The notes: generated by a model not told the origin, from the sequence alone. A stretch of DNA of 64,000 bases from Bacillota bacterium (GCA_017442785.1 JAFRZB010000042.1:1-64000); one strand, 5' to 3'; positions 8,635 to 17,343 are shown, counted from the first letter of the stretch. Numbers and translations are program-made.

Positions 8635-10808
8635 TGAATGAAGAGAAAAAGCTTCAGGTGAAAGACCTGACTATATCCTTCCGCACCATCAACGGAAAGG
8701 TACAGGCCGTAAGGGACATATCCTTCGACCTCTATAAGGGCGAGACCCTTGCCATAGTAGGCGAGTCCGGTTCCGGAAAATCCGTTACCAGCAAGGCCAT
8801 ACTTGGCATATCCGCGGGCAACGCCATAGTCGAGAACGGCGAGATACTCTACGACGGCAAGGACCTTCTGAAGATAACCGAGGAGGATTTCCACGCCATC
8901 CGCGGAGACAAGATAGCCATGGTATTCCAGGATCCGCTGTCTTCCCTGAATCCTATCATGAGGATAGGAAAGCAGCTGACGGAGGCCATGCTCCTTAAGA
9001 ACAAGGCAAACCGCAAGGAGTCCAGAAAGAAGCTCGACGAGAGCATGAAGCGCATAGAGACGGACGTAAAGACCGTCGGAATGAGCGGGGTCTCCGGAGA
9101 CTTCGATTTCAGGCAGCTCGTTAAGGAGCAGGCCAAGTTCGAGCTCCCCTACAGCAACGCCCACGCCAGCGCCGTCGCGGCCGACAAGGCCTGCGAGGAC
9201 CTCCTCCTTTCAATAGACAAGGAAGTGGACATAGACTTTGCAGGAGACTGCGCGGAGCTCGTCGAGTACGCGCAGAATTCCGTAGACCGTTTCGTGGTTA
9301 AGGATGCCGAGGCCATGAAGGCTCTCTGCTCAAGGATAAAGTCCGAGAGCAAGACTCTCGCCGCGCTCAGAAGAAAGAAGAACAACAAGAAGGCGGACGT
9401 CACCATCGACACCACTACGCTCAGGGAGATCACTCAGGAGATAAAGGACCTTCTCGATGCAGCCCTGGCTCAGGATACTCCGCGCTTCTTCCACTATGCA
9501 TGTCATACCATGCTCGAGAAGCAGCCTCTGGACGACCTTCCCGCAGCAGAGCTCAACGAGATCACCAAGGATTCCGCTGACTGCGATATCATGGTAAAGT
9601 TCAAGTCTCAGATCGAAGGCATACTCAGGTATTCTTCCGAACGCTCTCTTGAGGGCATGGAAAAGGCCATCGCCCAGTTAGACGCGGCTTCTGCTGCATT
9701 CGCCGGCGATATGCCGCCCGAAGCAGAGGCCAAGAAGCTCTGGACCGAAACTTCCAAGGCCGTAGAGGACGCTATAGATCCCTACGAGACCGTTAAGGAC
9801 AGCGCGGCCTACACCTTCAAGGTGAGCCTGCAGAACGCTCTGAGCACATATTACGACGGCATAAAGCGCAACGCTTCCGAGGAGAAGCGCTTTGCCAGGC
9901 AGACCGCAAGATACGAAGCCAAGGTAGCCAGGGGCAGGACCCCGAACGGCAAGGTGGCTCCGCTGTCCCTGGTGGATCTGGACATGGCTCAGGATGCCAT
10001 AGCTCACATCCTTTCCAACATGAAGCAACAGTTCGTGGAACGCACCGAAAAGGTAAAGGGATTCGATTTTAAGGACAGAGCCGAAAAGTACGTTGCCTGG
10101 ATGAGGGATACCGCCATGGCGGAGAACCACATACTCACCAAGAGCGTTGCCAAGGACGACGCGATAAGGATCATGGAGCAGGTCGGCATAAGCGAGGCCA
10201 GAAAGCGCTACCGTCAGTACCCGTTCGAGTTCTCCGGCGGAATGAGACAGAGGATAGTAATAGCCATCTCTCTTACCGCTAACCCGGACATACTCATCTG
10301 TGACGAGCCTACCACAGCTCTGGACGTTACCATCCAGGCTCAGATACTGGAGCTCATCAACGGCCTCAAGAAGAAGAGGAACCTCTCCGTCATCTTCATC
10401 ACCCACGACCTCGGCGTCGTGGCTAACATGGCGGACAGGATAGCCGTAATGTACGCGGGCAAGATAGTCGAGTACGGCACCGCGGAGGACGTGTTCTACA
10501 GCCCGGCTCACCCGTATACCTGGGCGCTGCTGGCATCCGTTCCGGATCTGGACAGCAAGGGCAAGACGCTCGAGGCCATTCCGGGGACCCCGCCGAACAT
10601 GATCTATCCTCCGGTCGGAGACGCTTTCGCTGCAAGAAACAAGTATGCCATGGACATAGACTTCGAGATGCAGCCTCCTATGTTCAAGATCTCCGATACG
10701 CATTACGCGGCTACATGGCTGCTGCATCCGGACGCTCCCAAGGTTGAGATGCCTGAGATCGTAAAGGACCGCATAGCCCGCATGCACAGGAAGGCAGGTG
10801 AAGAGTAA
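8631..10808 (+). CDS. Peptide ABC transporter ATP-binding protein, OppD type, with about 390-residue internal insertion
   Basis: Cytoplasmic ATPase subunit. Walker A GESGSGKS at 44-51, Q-loop Gln at 100, signature FSGGMRQR from 534, Walker B with DE at 558-559, H-loop His at 592, then the OppD/DppD C-terminal extension. Between the Q-loop region and the signature, where the helical subdomain normally has under 60 residues, there are about 430; roughly residues 120-508 have no counterpart in ordinary OppD (325-350 residues in total). The insert is Lys/Glu/Ala-rich, apparently largely helical, without membrane segments, repeats or a motif I recognise. All catalytic elements flank it intact and the reading frame is continuous, so it is an in-frame insertion, not a fusion to one end. 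Starts in ATGA overlap with the permease. Confidence 0.93.
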   Translation: MMNEEKKLQVKDLTISFRTINGKVQAVRDISFDLYKGETLAIVGESGSGKSVTSKAILGISAGNAIVENGEILYDGKDLLKITEEDFHAIRGDKIAMVFQDPLSSLNPIMRIGKQLTEAMLLKNKANRKESRKKLDESMKRIETDVKTVGMSGVSGDFDFRQLVKEQAKFELPYSNAHASAVAADKACEDLLLSIDKEVDIDFAGDCAELVEYAQNSVDRFVVKDAEAMKALCSRIKSESKTLAALRRKKNNKKADVTIDTTTLREITQEIKDLLDAALAQDTPRFFHYACHTMLEKQPLDDLPAAELNEITKDSADCDIMVKFKSQIEGILRYSSERSLEGMEKAIAQLDAASAAFAGDMPPEAEAKKLWTETSKAVEDAIDPYETVKDSAAYTFKVSLQNALSTYYDGIKRNASEEKRFARQTARYEAKVARGRTPNGKVAPLSLVDLDMAQDAIAHILSNMKQQFVERTEKVKGFDFKDRAEKYVAWMRDTAMAENHILTKSVAKDDAIRIMEQVGISEARKRYRQYPFEFSGGMRQRIVIAISLTANPDILICDEPTTALDVTIQAQILELINGLKKKRNLSVIFITHDLGVVANMADRIAVMYAGKIVEYGTAEDVFYSPAHPYTWALLASVPDLDSKGKTLEAIPGTPPNMIYPPVGDAFAARNKYAMDIDFEMQPPMFKISDTHYAATWLLHPDAPKVEMPEIVKDRIARMHRKAGEE

Positions 10809-11878
10809 TGGCAGAAGACAGAGAAGTAGTCTTAAAAGTCGAGAACCTGAGCCAGTACTTTAAGCTTGGCCCCGGCGCCGTCAACAAGGCCGTAGATCAC
10901 GTAAGCTTCGACATAAAGAAGGGCGAGGTATTCGGACTCGTAGGCGAGTCCGGCTGCGGAAAGACGACTACCGGACGTTCCATAATAAGGCTCTACGACA
11001 TAACCGGCGGCAACGTCTGGTTCAAGGGCAAGAGGATAGCGGCCGGAACGCTGGATTACAAGGAAGCCATAAAGGCTGCCAGGGAAGAGCTCAAGACCTG
11101 CACCGACCCCTTAAGGAAGGATAAGCTCGCTGAGATCATAAAGGTCAATACCGAGGAGATGGCTGCAGCCAAGAGGGACCACAAGAACGCGGACCGCAAG
11201 CTCGTCAACGAGATCCAGATGGTATTCCAGGATCCCATAGCCTCTCTCGACCCCCGTATGACAGTACGCGACATAATTGCCGAAGGCCTTATAATCCAGG
11301 GAGAAAAGAACAAAGAGGTAATAGACGCAAAGGTCCACAAGATGCTGGAGACAGTAGGTCTGGTAGCGGAGCACGCCTCCAGATACCCGCATGAGTTCTC
11401 CGGAGGACAGCGTCAGAGGATAGGCGTTGCAAGGGCCATAGTCATGGAGCCCAGCCTTATCATAGCGGACGAGCCTATCTCGGCTCTGGACGTTTCCATA
11501 AGAGCTCAGGTAATAAACCTGCTCAACGACCTGCGCAAGAACATGGGCATAACCATACTGTTCATAGCGCACGACCTTTCCGTAGTAAAGTACTTCTCCG
11601 ACAGGATAGGCGTAATGTATTTCGGAAAGATGGTAGAGCTGGCGGATTCCGAGGAGCTGTTCAGGCATCCCTTCCATCCGTACACCAGATCCCTGCTGTC
11701 GGCAATACCTCAGCCGGATCCCTACTACGAGAGGAACAGGAAGCGCATATCCTACAACCCGGTGGCGGACCACGACTACAGAGAGGAGCAGCCGTCCTTT
11801 AAGGAAGTGCTCCCCGGACATTTCGTGCTCTGCAACACCGAGGAATACGAGCGCTACCGCAGGGAAGCGGGGCTCTAA
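10808..11878 (+). CDS. Peptide ABC transporter ATP-binding protein, OppF type
   Basis: Second ATPase of the importer. Walker A GESGCGKT at 46-53, signature FSGGQRQR, Walker B LIIADEPISALD, H-loop AHDLS, and the OppF C-terminal region with a single Cys near the end. At 356 residues it carries a smaller charged helical insertion of about 60 residues between the first lobe and the Q-loop (around 75-135), in a different place from the big insertion of its partner. The start overlaps the preceding stop in TAATG. Confidence 0.95.
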   Translation: MAEDREVVLKVENLSQYFKLGPGAVNKAVDHVSFDIKKGEVFGLVGESGCGKTTTGRSIIRLYDITGGNVWFKGKRIAAGTLDYKEAIKAAREELKTCTDPLRKDKLAEIIKVNTEEMAAAKRDHKNADRKLVNEIQMVFQDPIASLDPRMTVRDIIAEGLIIQGEKNKEVIDAKVHKMLETVGLVAEHASRYPHEFSGGQRQRIGVARAIVMEPSLIIADEPISALDVSIRAQVINLLNDLRKNMGITILFIAHDLSVVKYFSDRIGVMYFGKMVELADSEELFRHPFHPYTRSLLSAIPQPDPYYERNRKRISYNPVADHDYREEQPSFKEVLPGHFVLCNTEEYERYRREAGL

Positions 11879-11884
11879 AGGCTC

Positions 11885-12277
11885 ATGAAGCGTTTGTTCA
11901 GTGACCCCAGGTTCTTTACCTATCTCGGCATAGCCGCCGTGATAGGGGTAGCCGCGTTCTTCGTGACAAAGGGCAACGGGGACTATACCTTTACCGAGCT
12001 TCTGAGCAACGGATTCTTTGCTGGAGGGCTCATAGTCCTGGGCATAGGCGGCCTGATATTCTGCCGCAACGGCGGGACCTTCGATACCCTGGGCTACGGC
12101 ATAAGCCGCGTGGGCAACGTGCACTGGCCATGGCTGCGCAGGGAAGAGATGAGGCGCAGCAGCGAGACGATACACGAGTACAGGGAAAGGAAGGCTCAGA
12201 GCAGGACATCGCCGCTGCCGGCGGTGGTTGCGGGGCTGATATTCATTGTCCTGGCGGTACTATTCCTCATAATATGA
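11885..12277 (+). CDS. Small membrane protein, DUF3899-like, last gene of the peptide ABC operon
   Basis: 130 residues with three hydrophobic stretches (about 13-28, 40-60 and 110-130) and a basic central loop containing WLRREEMRRSSE. The arrangement and a glycine-rich second membrane segment followed by an FDTLGYG element resemble DUF3899 proteins, which I recall as being found beside peptide transporters; this assignment is from memory. It begins six bases after the OppF-type gene. Role unknown; an accessory factor for the enlarged importer is a reasonable guess from position only. Confidence 0.6.
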   Translation: MKRLFSDPRFFTYLGIAAVIGVAAFFVTKGNGDYTFTELLSNGFFAGGLIVLGIGGLIFCRNGGTFDTLGYGISRVGNVHWPWLRREEMRRSSETIHEYRERKAQSRTSPLPAVVAGLIFIVLAVLFLII

Positions 12278-12286
12278 AACGCATAA

Positions 12287-12314
12287 AAAAGAACGGCCTA
12301 CAGGCCGTTCTTTT
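12287..12314. terminator. Bidirectional terminator shared by the peptide operon and nth
   Basis: Perfect 12-bp stem aaaagaacggcc/ggccgttctttt with tetraloop taca. A and T runs on both sides let it work for both convergent units. The nth stop codon (complement of cta, 12298-12300) lies at the stem/loop boundary. Confidence 0.88.
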
Positions 12315-12927
12315 CGCATATGTCGTTTATGGGGCAGCTTCGGCACTGCGGGGAGCGCGCGCTGCAGCATCGCCTGCCGTGGATTATAAGAAGATGGTGG
12401 GTGAGAGTCCACCTGTCGTTCGGAATGGCCTTCTGAAGTCCTAATTCGGTCTTCAGGACGTCTTTTTCGGCGGTAAGACCAATTCTGTTGGCCAGCCTGA
12501 AAACGTGCGTGTCAACGGCTATCTGCTGCTGTCCGAAGCCTTCGGCAAGCACCACGTTGGCGGTCTTCCTGCCTACTCCCGGAAGTGCCGTAAGGGCTTC
12601 GAAGTCCTCCGGGACTTCTCCTCCGTGCTTTTCCAGGAGCGCGCGGCTCATGGCTATGACGTTCTTTGCCTTGTTCCTGTAGAGGCCTATGGACTTTATG
12701 ATCTCCATGAGGCGCTCTTCGGGAAGCACTGCCATGGCCTTTGCGTCCGGAGCCTCCTTAAAGAGAAGGGGCGTCACCTTATTGACACTGGCATCGGTGG
12801 TCTGGGCGGAGAGCATCACGCTTACCAGCAGCTGATACTTTGTTCCGTAGTCCAGGGCGCAGCCCGCGTCCGGGTAGGCCGCGGAGAGCTCTGCTATGAG
12901 TTTTTCGACGTTTTTCCTTGTAAGCAT
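12298..12927 (-). CDS. nth: Endonuclease III (DNA glycosylase/AP lyase)
   Basis: Base-excision repair enzyme that removes oxidised pyrimidines and cleaves abasic sites. The helix-hairpin-helix LPGVGRKTANVV contains the catalytic Lys; the catalytic Asp is in AVDTHVFR. Near the C-terminus the spacing C-x6-C-x2-C-x5-C forms the 4Fe-4S cluster site. The start is placed at the ATG encoding MLTRKN, giving 209 residues as usual. An in-frame ATG six codons upstream overlaps the TATAAT promoter box and is unlikely to be transcribed. The mRNA would then be leaderless or nearly so. Confidence 0.95.
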   Translation of the reverse strand: MLTRKNVEKLIAELSAAYPDAGCALDYGTKYQLLVSVMLSAQTTDASVNKVTPLLFKEAPDAKAMAVLPEERLMEIIKSIGLYRNKAKNVIAMSRALLEKHGGEVPEDFEALTALPGVGRKTANVVLAEGFGQQQIAVDTHVFRLANRIGLTAEKDVLKTELGLQKAIPNDRWTLTHHLLIIHGRRCCSARSPQCRSCPINDICEKNGL

Positions 12928-12933
12928 AGTGAG

Positions 12934-12939
12934 ATTATA
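12934..12939 (-). promoter_or_regulatory. -10 box of nth, 6 bases from the start codon
   Basis: TATAAT on the minus strand with only ctcact between it and the ATG at 12927, so transcription should start at or next to the A of the ATG. No ribosome site is possible within such a transcript. Confidence 0.6.
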
Positions 12940-12967
12940 CCACAATCACACGACAAAAAAACAGGTG

Positions 12968-12997
12968 TTTACATTGCATGTAAGATTGTTATATAAT
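12968..12997 (+). promoter_or_regulatory. Promoter of the FMN-binding protein / apbE operon
   Basis: TTTACA at 12968-12973 and TATAAT at 12992-12997 with 18-bp spacing, followed by AGGAGG at 13026-13031. Confidence 0.65.
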
Positions 12998-13039
12998 AAT
13001 TCGATAAAAGTCTGCGGAGTGCCGCAGGAGGTGTTTTAT

Positions 13040-14011
13040 ATGAGCAAAGCAAAGAACAGTTTCATAGCGCCTATAGCAGTGCTGGTGGTCATATGCTTTG
13101 TAGCGTCCGCCATTCTCGCGGGGGTATTCCAGATAACGGATCCCATGATACAGCAGAGGGCCGCGGAGGCGGCCAGCCAGGCCAGGACACAGGTCCTTCC
13201 GGCAGGCAGGAATTTCGAGCCGTTCGACGGCAAGCTCGCTGAGGGCGTCGCAGACGCATACGTGGCTGGAAACGGCGCAGGCATGGTATGCTCCACAAGC
13301 TTCAACGGCTTCGGCGGAGCGGTAAAGCTGATGGTCGGCATGGATCAGGACGGAAAGATAACAGGCATCCAGGTAATGGAGCAGTCCGAGACTCCGGGCG
13401 TAGGATCCAACGCACTTACCGACAGCTACCTGGCGGGCTACACCGGGCTTGAGAGCTCGGAGGGAGTGGACGCGTGGTCCGGTGCCACCTTCACATCCAA
13501 GGCCGTAAAGCGCGGGGTGGACGCAGCGGCGGCGCAGTTCAAGATCATAAAGGACGCGCAGGGCAGCCAGGGCGACGAGCCTTCGGAAGCCCAGCTTATA
13601 AGGGACGCCGTAGCAGGCTTCGTTTCAGCTGACGCGGCTGCTCTTTCCGGAGACAAGGCAGAGGGCGTCATCACGGCCTATTCCAACGCGGCAAAGAACG
13701 CTTTCGCTATCCTCGTGGAGGATAAGGGATACAATGATCAGCCAATGCGCCTCGTCGTAGGCCTGGACGATCAGGGAAAGATCACCGGGATAAAGGTAGT
13801 ATATCATACGGAAGTCAAGGGCATAGGCGCCGAGGTCTTTGAGAACGAGACCTTCCTTGCCCAGTTTACCGGGACTGACGCCATCGCCGTCGGCGAGTCC
13901 GAAGGCCGCAGCATAGACGCCGTGAGCGGAGCGACCGATACCTCAAACGGCATCATCCGCGCGGCTGCCGCAGCGCTTGCGCAGTACGCCCTTATCAAGT
14001 CCGGCAAATAG
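13040..14011 (+). CDS. Membrane-anchored protein with two FMN-binding (RnfG/NqrC-like) domains
   Basis: Extracytoplasmic electron-carrying flavoprotein. An N-terminal membrane anchor (about residues 8-30) is followed by two FMN_bind domains, each with the SGAT motif whose Thr is the attachment point for phosphodiester-linked FMN: Thr150 and Thr299. The second domain reads DAVSGATDTSNG. RnfG and NqrC have a single such domain and lie in rnf/nqr operons; here neither operon is present, so a free-standing extracellular electron-transfer protein is more likely. Start chosen at the ATG after AGGAGG, giving 323 residues. The next gene, apbE, encodes the enzyme expected to attach the FMN. Confidence 0.88.
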   Translation: MSKAKNSFIAPIAVLVVICFVASAILAGVFQITDPMIQQRAAEAASQARTQVLPAGRNFEPFDGKLAEGVADAYVAGNGAGMVCSTSFNGFGGAVKLMVGMDQDGKITGIQVMEQSETPGVGSNALTDSYLAGYTGLESSEGVDAWSGATFTSKAVKRGVDAAAAQFKIIKDAQGSQGDEPSEAQLIRDAVAGFVSADAAALSGDKAEGVITAYSNAAKNAFAILVEDKGYNDQPMRLVVGLDDQGKITGIKVVYHTEVKGIGAEVFENETFLAQFTGTDAIAVGESEGRSIDAVSGATDTSNGIIRAAAAALAQYALIKSGK

Positions 14012-14023
14012 CAGGAGCCTGCC

Positions 14024-15073
14024 TTGAAGAGGATAATATCCGCAATATTGTTAATTATCATTGCCGCGGCCGCTTTTACCGGCTGCGGCATCTTTACGCC
14101 TTCGGCGCCTCAGCGCTTCTCTGTCGTCTGGTACGATCTCTTCGACACCGGCATCAGCGTCACTGCCTACTGCAGGGATCAGAAGGAATTCAGCGCACTC
14201 AGCAGCGAGATCTACAGCGAGCTGCAGCGTTATCACAGGCTATTCGACATCTACAATGAATACGAGGGCATGAACAATGCCTGTACGGTGAATAAGAGGG
14301 CGGGTGACCGCAGTCTCGTGGAGACGGACCCGGCTCTTGTTGAGCTTGCCGTTCTCGCCGCGGAGATGTACAGGCTTACGGACGGCAGGGTCAACGTTGC
14401 CCTGGGGCCCGTCCTTTCCCTCTGGCATGAGGCAAGGGAGGTGAGCCTTCAGTCTCCCGATAAGGCGTACATACCGTCCGCCGGCGAGCTTTCCGCCGCA
14501 GCGCAGCACTGCAGCATAGAAGGGCTCTTCATAGACAGGGAGAAGAACGCCCTGCGCCTTGAGGAAGGCATGAGCCTGGACCTGGGTGCGGTGGCCAAGG
14601 GCTTTGCTGTGGAAAAGACCGCGCAAAAGCTTGAGGCCGAGGGCAGGAGCATGGTGCTCATAAGCGCGGGAGGCAACGTCCGCGCTGTAGGCTCCAAGCC
14701 GGAAGGCGAGAAGTGGTCCGTGGCAATACAAAACCCCGACCTTACCTCCGAAAAAAACTACGTGGATGTCATCCTTGCGCAGGATATCTCGGTGGTAACG
14801 AGCGGGGTGTATCAGCGCTGTTTCGAATATAACGGCAGGAGCTATCATCACATAATAGATCCCGACACTCTGATGCCGGAGGACAGATACCTGTCCGTGA
14901 CCATAGCCGCAAAAGACTCGGGCGCTGCGGACGCTCTTTCCACGGCCGTCTTCAACATGGATCAGGCCGAGGGGCTCGCGTTCATAGAGTCGCTTCAGGA
15001 TACCGAGGCTCTGTGGATACTTCCGGACGGAAGCTTTGCCGAAAGCTCCGGATGGGAAGCTCTACGCAAGTGA
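14024..15073 (+). CDS. apbE: FAD:protein FMN transferase (lipoprotein)
   Basis: Transfers FMN from FAD to a Thr in target proteins outside the membrane; the upstream double FMN_bind protein is the obvious substrate. The signal ends in lipobox FTGC with Cys at 21. Family landmarks: LDLGAVAKGFAVEKTAQ, the ISAGGN(V) element, and VVTSGVYQR...HHIIDPDT near the C-terminus. 349 residues, a typical length. Begins with TTG, with aggag seven bases upstream, 12 bases after the FMN protein stop. Its end overlaps the convergent hom gene by 12 bases. Confidence 0.95.
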   Translation: MKRIISAILLIIIAAAAFTGCGIFTPSAPQRFSVVWYDLFDTGISVTAYCRDQKEFSALSSEIYSELQRYHRLFDIYNEYEGMNNACTVNKRAGDRSLVETDPALVELAVLAAEMYRLTDGRVNVALGPVLSLWHEAREVSLQSPDKAYIPSAGELSAAAQHCSIEGLFIDREKNALRLEEGMSLDLGAVAKGFAVEKTAQKLEAEGRSMVLISAGGNVRAVGSKPEGEKWSVAIQNPDLTSEKNYVDVILAQDISVVTSGVYQRCFEYNGRSYHHIIDPDTLMPEDRYLSVTIAAKDSGAADALSTAVFNMDQAEGLAFIESLQDTEALWILPDGSFAESSGWEALRK

Positions 15074-16018
15074 GACTATGTCAGCTGCCATGGCGGAGCC
15101 TGTGGGGTCCTTGCCCGCTCCGCGTCCTGTCAGCAGTATCCTGTCCGCCATGTTGCAGTAAAGGTATATGGCGTTGAATTCGTTCCTTACTCCCGCGAGC
15201 GGGTTGCTCAGCGGCACCTCTGTGGGCCTTACGAAGGCCTCGACGGTGCCGTCTTCTTTTCTTTCCGCGCTTGCAAGGAGCTTCATCTTGCAGCCGTGCT
15301 GAGCGGCCAGGCGGAGGTCGTCCCTTGTAAGGCCGCTGATGCCTGTCCTGTCAAGATCCGTCGGCTTGATGTATATACCGAAGCACTCTATCATCAGTAT
15401 CGAGAGCTTGTTGGCGGAGTCTATGCCTTCCACGTCTGCGGTGGGGTCCTTTTCCGCAAAGCCGTTCTCCTGGGCCTGCTTAAGGGCGTCCGCGTAGGAC
15501 ATCCCATCCTCCTCCATCTTGGTGAGTATGTAGTTGGTGGTGCCGTTTACTATGCCCTGGACCTTGGTGATCTTATTTGCCACGAGGGACTTCCTTATGG
15601 TCTCTATAACAGGTATGGCGCCGCCTACGGAGGCCTCGTACTTTATCTGCACGCCGTTCTCCCGGGCGGTCTTCTGAAGGAGATCGTAATTGGCTGCGAC
15701 TACTGCCTTGTTAGGCGTTACGACATGCTTTCCCGCGCGCAGAGCCCTGAGGATGAAGTCCAGCGCTATCGTCATTCCGCCTATTATCTCTGCCACGATG
15801 CTTATCTCGGGATCGGAGAGTATCTCTTCTATGTCCGTGCAGAATATCTCCTCGGGAGCCAGGCCGCATGCGCGGACCTTTGGATCTATCTCAAGGATCT
15901 TCTTTACGGTGACCTTCTTTCCTGTTTTTCTCTCTATCTCATCGGCGTTCTCGGTAAGGGCCCTGTATGTTCCCTTGCCTACGGTACCGAATCCCAGAAG
16001 TGCTACTTTAGTCTCCAT
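15062..16018 (-). CDS. hom: Homoserine dehydrogenase without ACT domain
   Basis: Reduces aspartate semialdehyde to homoserine in the Thr/Met/Ile pathway. Nucleotide-binding motif GFGTVGKGTY near the N-terminus, then TPNKAVVA, the NGTTNYILTKM element and the Lys-containing catalytic segment. The protein stops right after GAGKDPTGSAMAAD, the end of the catalytic domain. At 318 residues it lacks the roughly 80-100-residue C-terminal ACT domain that mediates threonine feedback in most Bacillota enzymes. The stop is clean and the next gene converges at once, so no detached ACT fragment lies downstream. Ribosome site ggagga is 8 bases upstream. Confidence 0.95.
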   Translation of the reverse strand: METKVALLGFGTVGKGTYRALTENADEIERKTGKKVTVKKILEIDPKVRACGLAPEEIFCTDIEEILSDPEISIVAEIIGGMTIALDFILRALRAGKHVVTPNKAVVAANYDLLQKTARENGVQIKYEASVGGAIPVIETIRKSLVANKITKVQGIVNGTTNYILTKMEEDGMSYADALKQAQENGFAEKDPTADVEGIDSANKLSILMIECFGIYIKPTDLDRTGISGLTRDDLRLAAQHGCKMKLLASAERKEDGTVEAFVRPTEVPLSNPLAGVRNEFNAIYLYCNMADRILLTGRGAGKDPTGSAMAADIVSLA

Positions 16019-16047
16019 AGTCTTCCTCCAAAATAAAAAGTTTTTTT

Positions 16048-16053
16048 ATTATA
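16048..16053 (-). promoter_or_regulatory. -10 box of hom
   Basis: TATAAT on the minus strand, 30 bp upstream of the ATG; no clear -35. It is divergent from the pgk promoter. Confidence 0.5.
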
Positions 16054-16095
16054 CCATATTTTTCGGCGGATGATGCAATCGTTCGAAGATTGTTG

Positions 16096-16101
16096 TATAA
16101 T
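16096..16101 (+). promoter_or_regulatory. -10 box of pgk-tpiA
   Basis: TGTTGTATAAT context with TATAAT at 16096-16101, 46 bp before the pgk ATG; the -35 is poor. aaggag at 16136-16141 is the ribosome site. Confidence 0.5.
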
Positions 16102-16147
16102 TCTTATGTATAAAAGTCAGTTTTTCTGAACTATTAAGGAGATAACC

Positions 16148-17332
16148 ATGAAAAAGACAGTAAAAGACATCGACGTCAGGGGCAAAAAGGTAATTTGCCG
16201 CTGCGATTTCAACGTTCCCATGAAGGGTGACGTGATAACAGACACCAACAGGATCACAGCCGCGCTTCCCACCATCAACTATCTGCTGGACAACGGCGCG
16301 TCTGTGATACTCATGAGCCACCTGGGAAGACCCAAGGGAAAGCCCAACCCGGAGTTTACGCTTAAGCCCGTAGCGGACAAGCTGGAAGAGCTTCTCGGAA
16401 GGAAGGTCATATTCGCGGACTGCGACAATGTGGTAGATGCAGCTGTGCGTGCCGAGGCTAAGTATCTTGAGCCCGGCCAGGTTATGCTGCTCCAGAACCT
16501 CCGCTACAGGGCGGAAGAGGAGAAGAACGATCCCGGATTCTCCAAGGATCTCGCTTCCCTTGCGGACATCTACGTAAACGATGCTTTCGGAACCGCGCAC
16601 AGGGCCCACGCTTCCACCGCAGGCGTAGCGAACTATCTGCCCGCCGTAAGCGGCTTCCTCATCGAGAAGGAGCTGCAGTTCCTGGGCGAGGCCGTCAACG
16701 ACCCCAAGAGACCGTTCGTGGCGGTCCTGGGCGGCTCCAAGGTCTCCGATAAGATAGGCGTCATAGAGAACCTCATAGAAAAGGCCGACACCATTATAAT
16801 CGGCGGCGGCATGGCGTTTACCTTTGTAAAGGCGGACGGATACGGCGTTGGTACTTCTCTTTGCGAGGAGGACAAGCTGGATCTTGCAAGAGATCTTGAG
16901 AAGAAGGCCGCAGACAAGGGCGTAAAGCTGATGCTGCCGGTGGATGCCGTCATCGCGGACAAGTTCGCCGCGGACGCTGCCAGCAAGGTAGTCGGCATCA
17001 AGGAGATCCCTGATGGCTGGATGGGTCTGGACATAGGACCCGAGACCGCGAAGCTCTACGCCGATGAGGTAAAGAAGGCCGGCACGGTGGTATGGAACGG
17101 ACCCATGGGAGTGTTCGAGTTCGAAGCCTTCGCGGGCGGCACCAAGGCCGTAGCGCAGGCCATGGCCGAGTCCGGTGCAACAACAGTGGTAGGCGGCGGC
17201 GACAGCGCGTCCGCCATAAAGCAGTTCGGCCTGGAAGACAAGATCACCCACATCTCCACGGGCGGCGGAGCCTCCCTGGAATTCCTTGAGGGAAAGGTCC
17301 TGCCGGGCGTTGCCGTTCTTCAGGACAGGTAA
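16148..17332 (+). CDS. pgk: Phosphoglycerate kinase
   Basis: Glycolytic ATP-forming step, 1,3-bisphosphoglycerate to 3-phosphoglycerate. N-terminal signature RCDFNVPM(K), [10 protein letters not shown], the [12 protein letters not shown] hinge element, and the nucleotide-loop [13 protein letters not shown] near the C-terminus. 394 residues, the normal monomer length. Eleven bases separate it from tpiA; gap is not in the cluster. Confidence 0.98.
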   Translation: MKKTVKDIDVRGKKVICRCDFNVPMKGDVITDTNRITAALPTINYLLDNGASVILMSHLGRPKGKPNPEFTLKPVADKLEELLGRKVIFADCDNVVDAAVRAEAKYLEPGQVMLLQNLRYRAEEEKNDPGFSKDLASLADIYVNDAFGTAHRAHASTAGVANYLPAVSGFLIEKELQFLGEAVNDPKRPFVAVLGGSKVSDKIGVIENLIEKADTIIIGGGMAFTFVKADGYGVGTSLCEEDKLDLARDLEKKAADKGVKLMLPVDAVIADKFAADAASKVVGIKEIPDGWMGLDIGPETAKLYADEVKKAGTVVWNGPMGVFEFEAFAGGTKAVAQAMAESGATTVVGGGDSASAIKQFGLEDKITHISTGGGASLEFLEGKVLPGVAVLQDR

Positions 17333-17343
17333 GGGGCGCAAAA

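Noticed and set aside
12896..13039. Longer N-terminus for the FMN-binding protein
   Set aside because: It would overlap the nth start and the TATAAT of its own promoter; the ATG after AGGAGG at 13040 starts a typical anchor.
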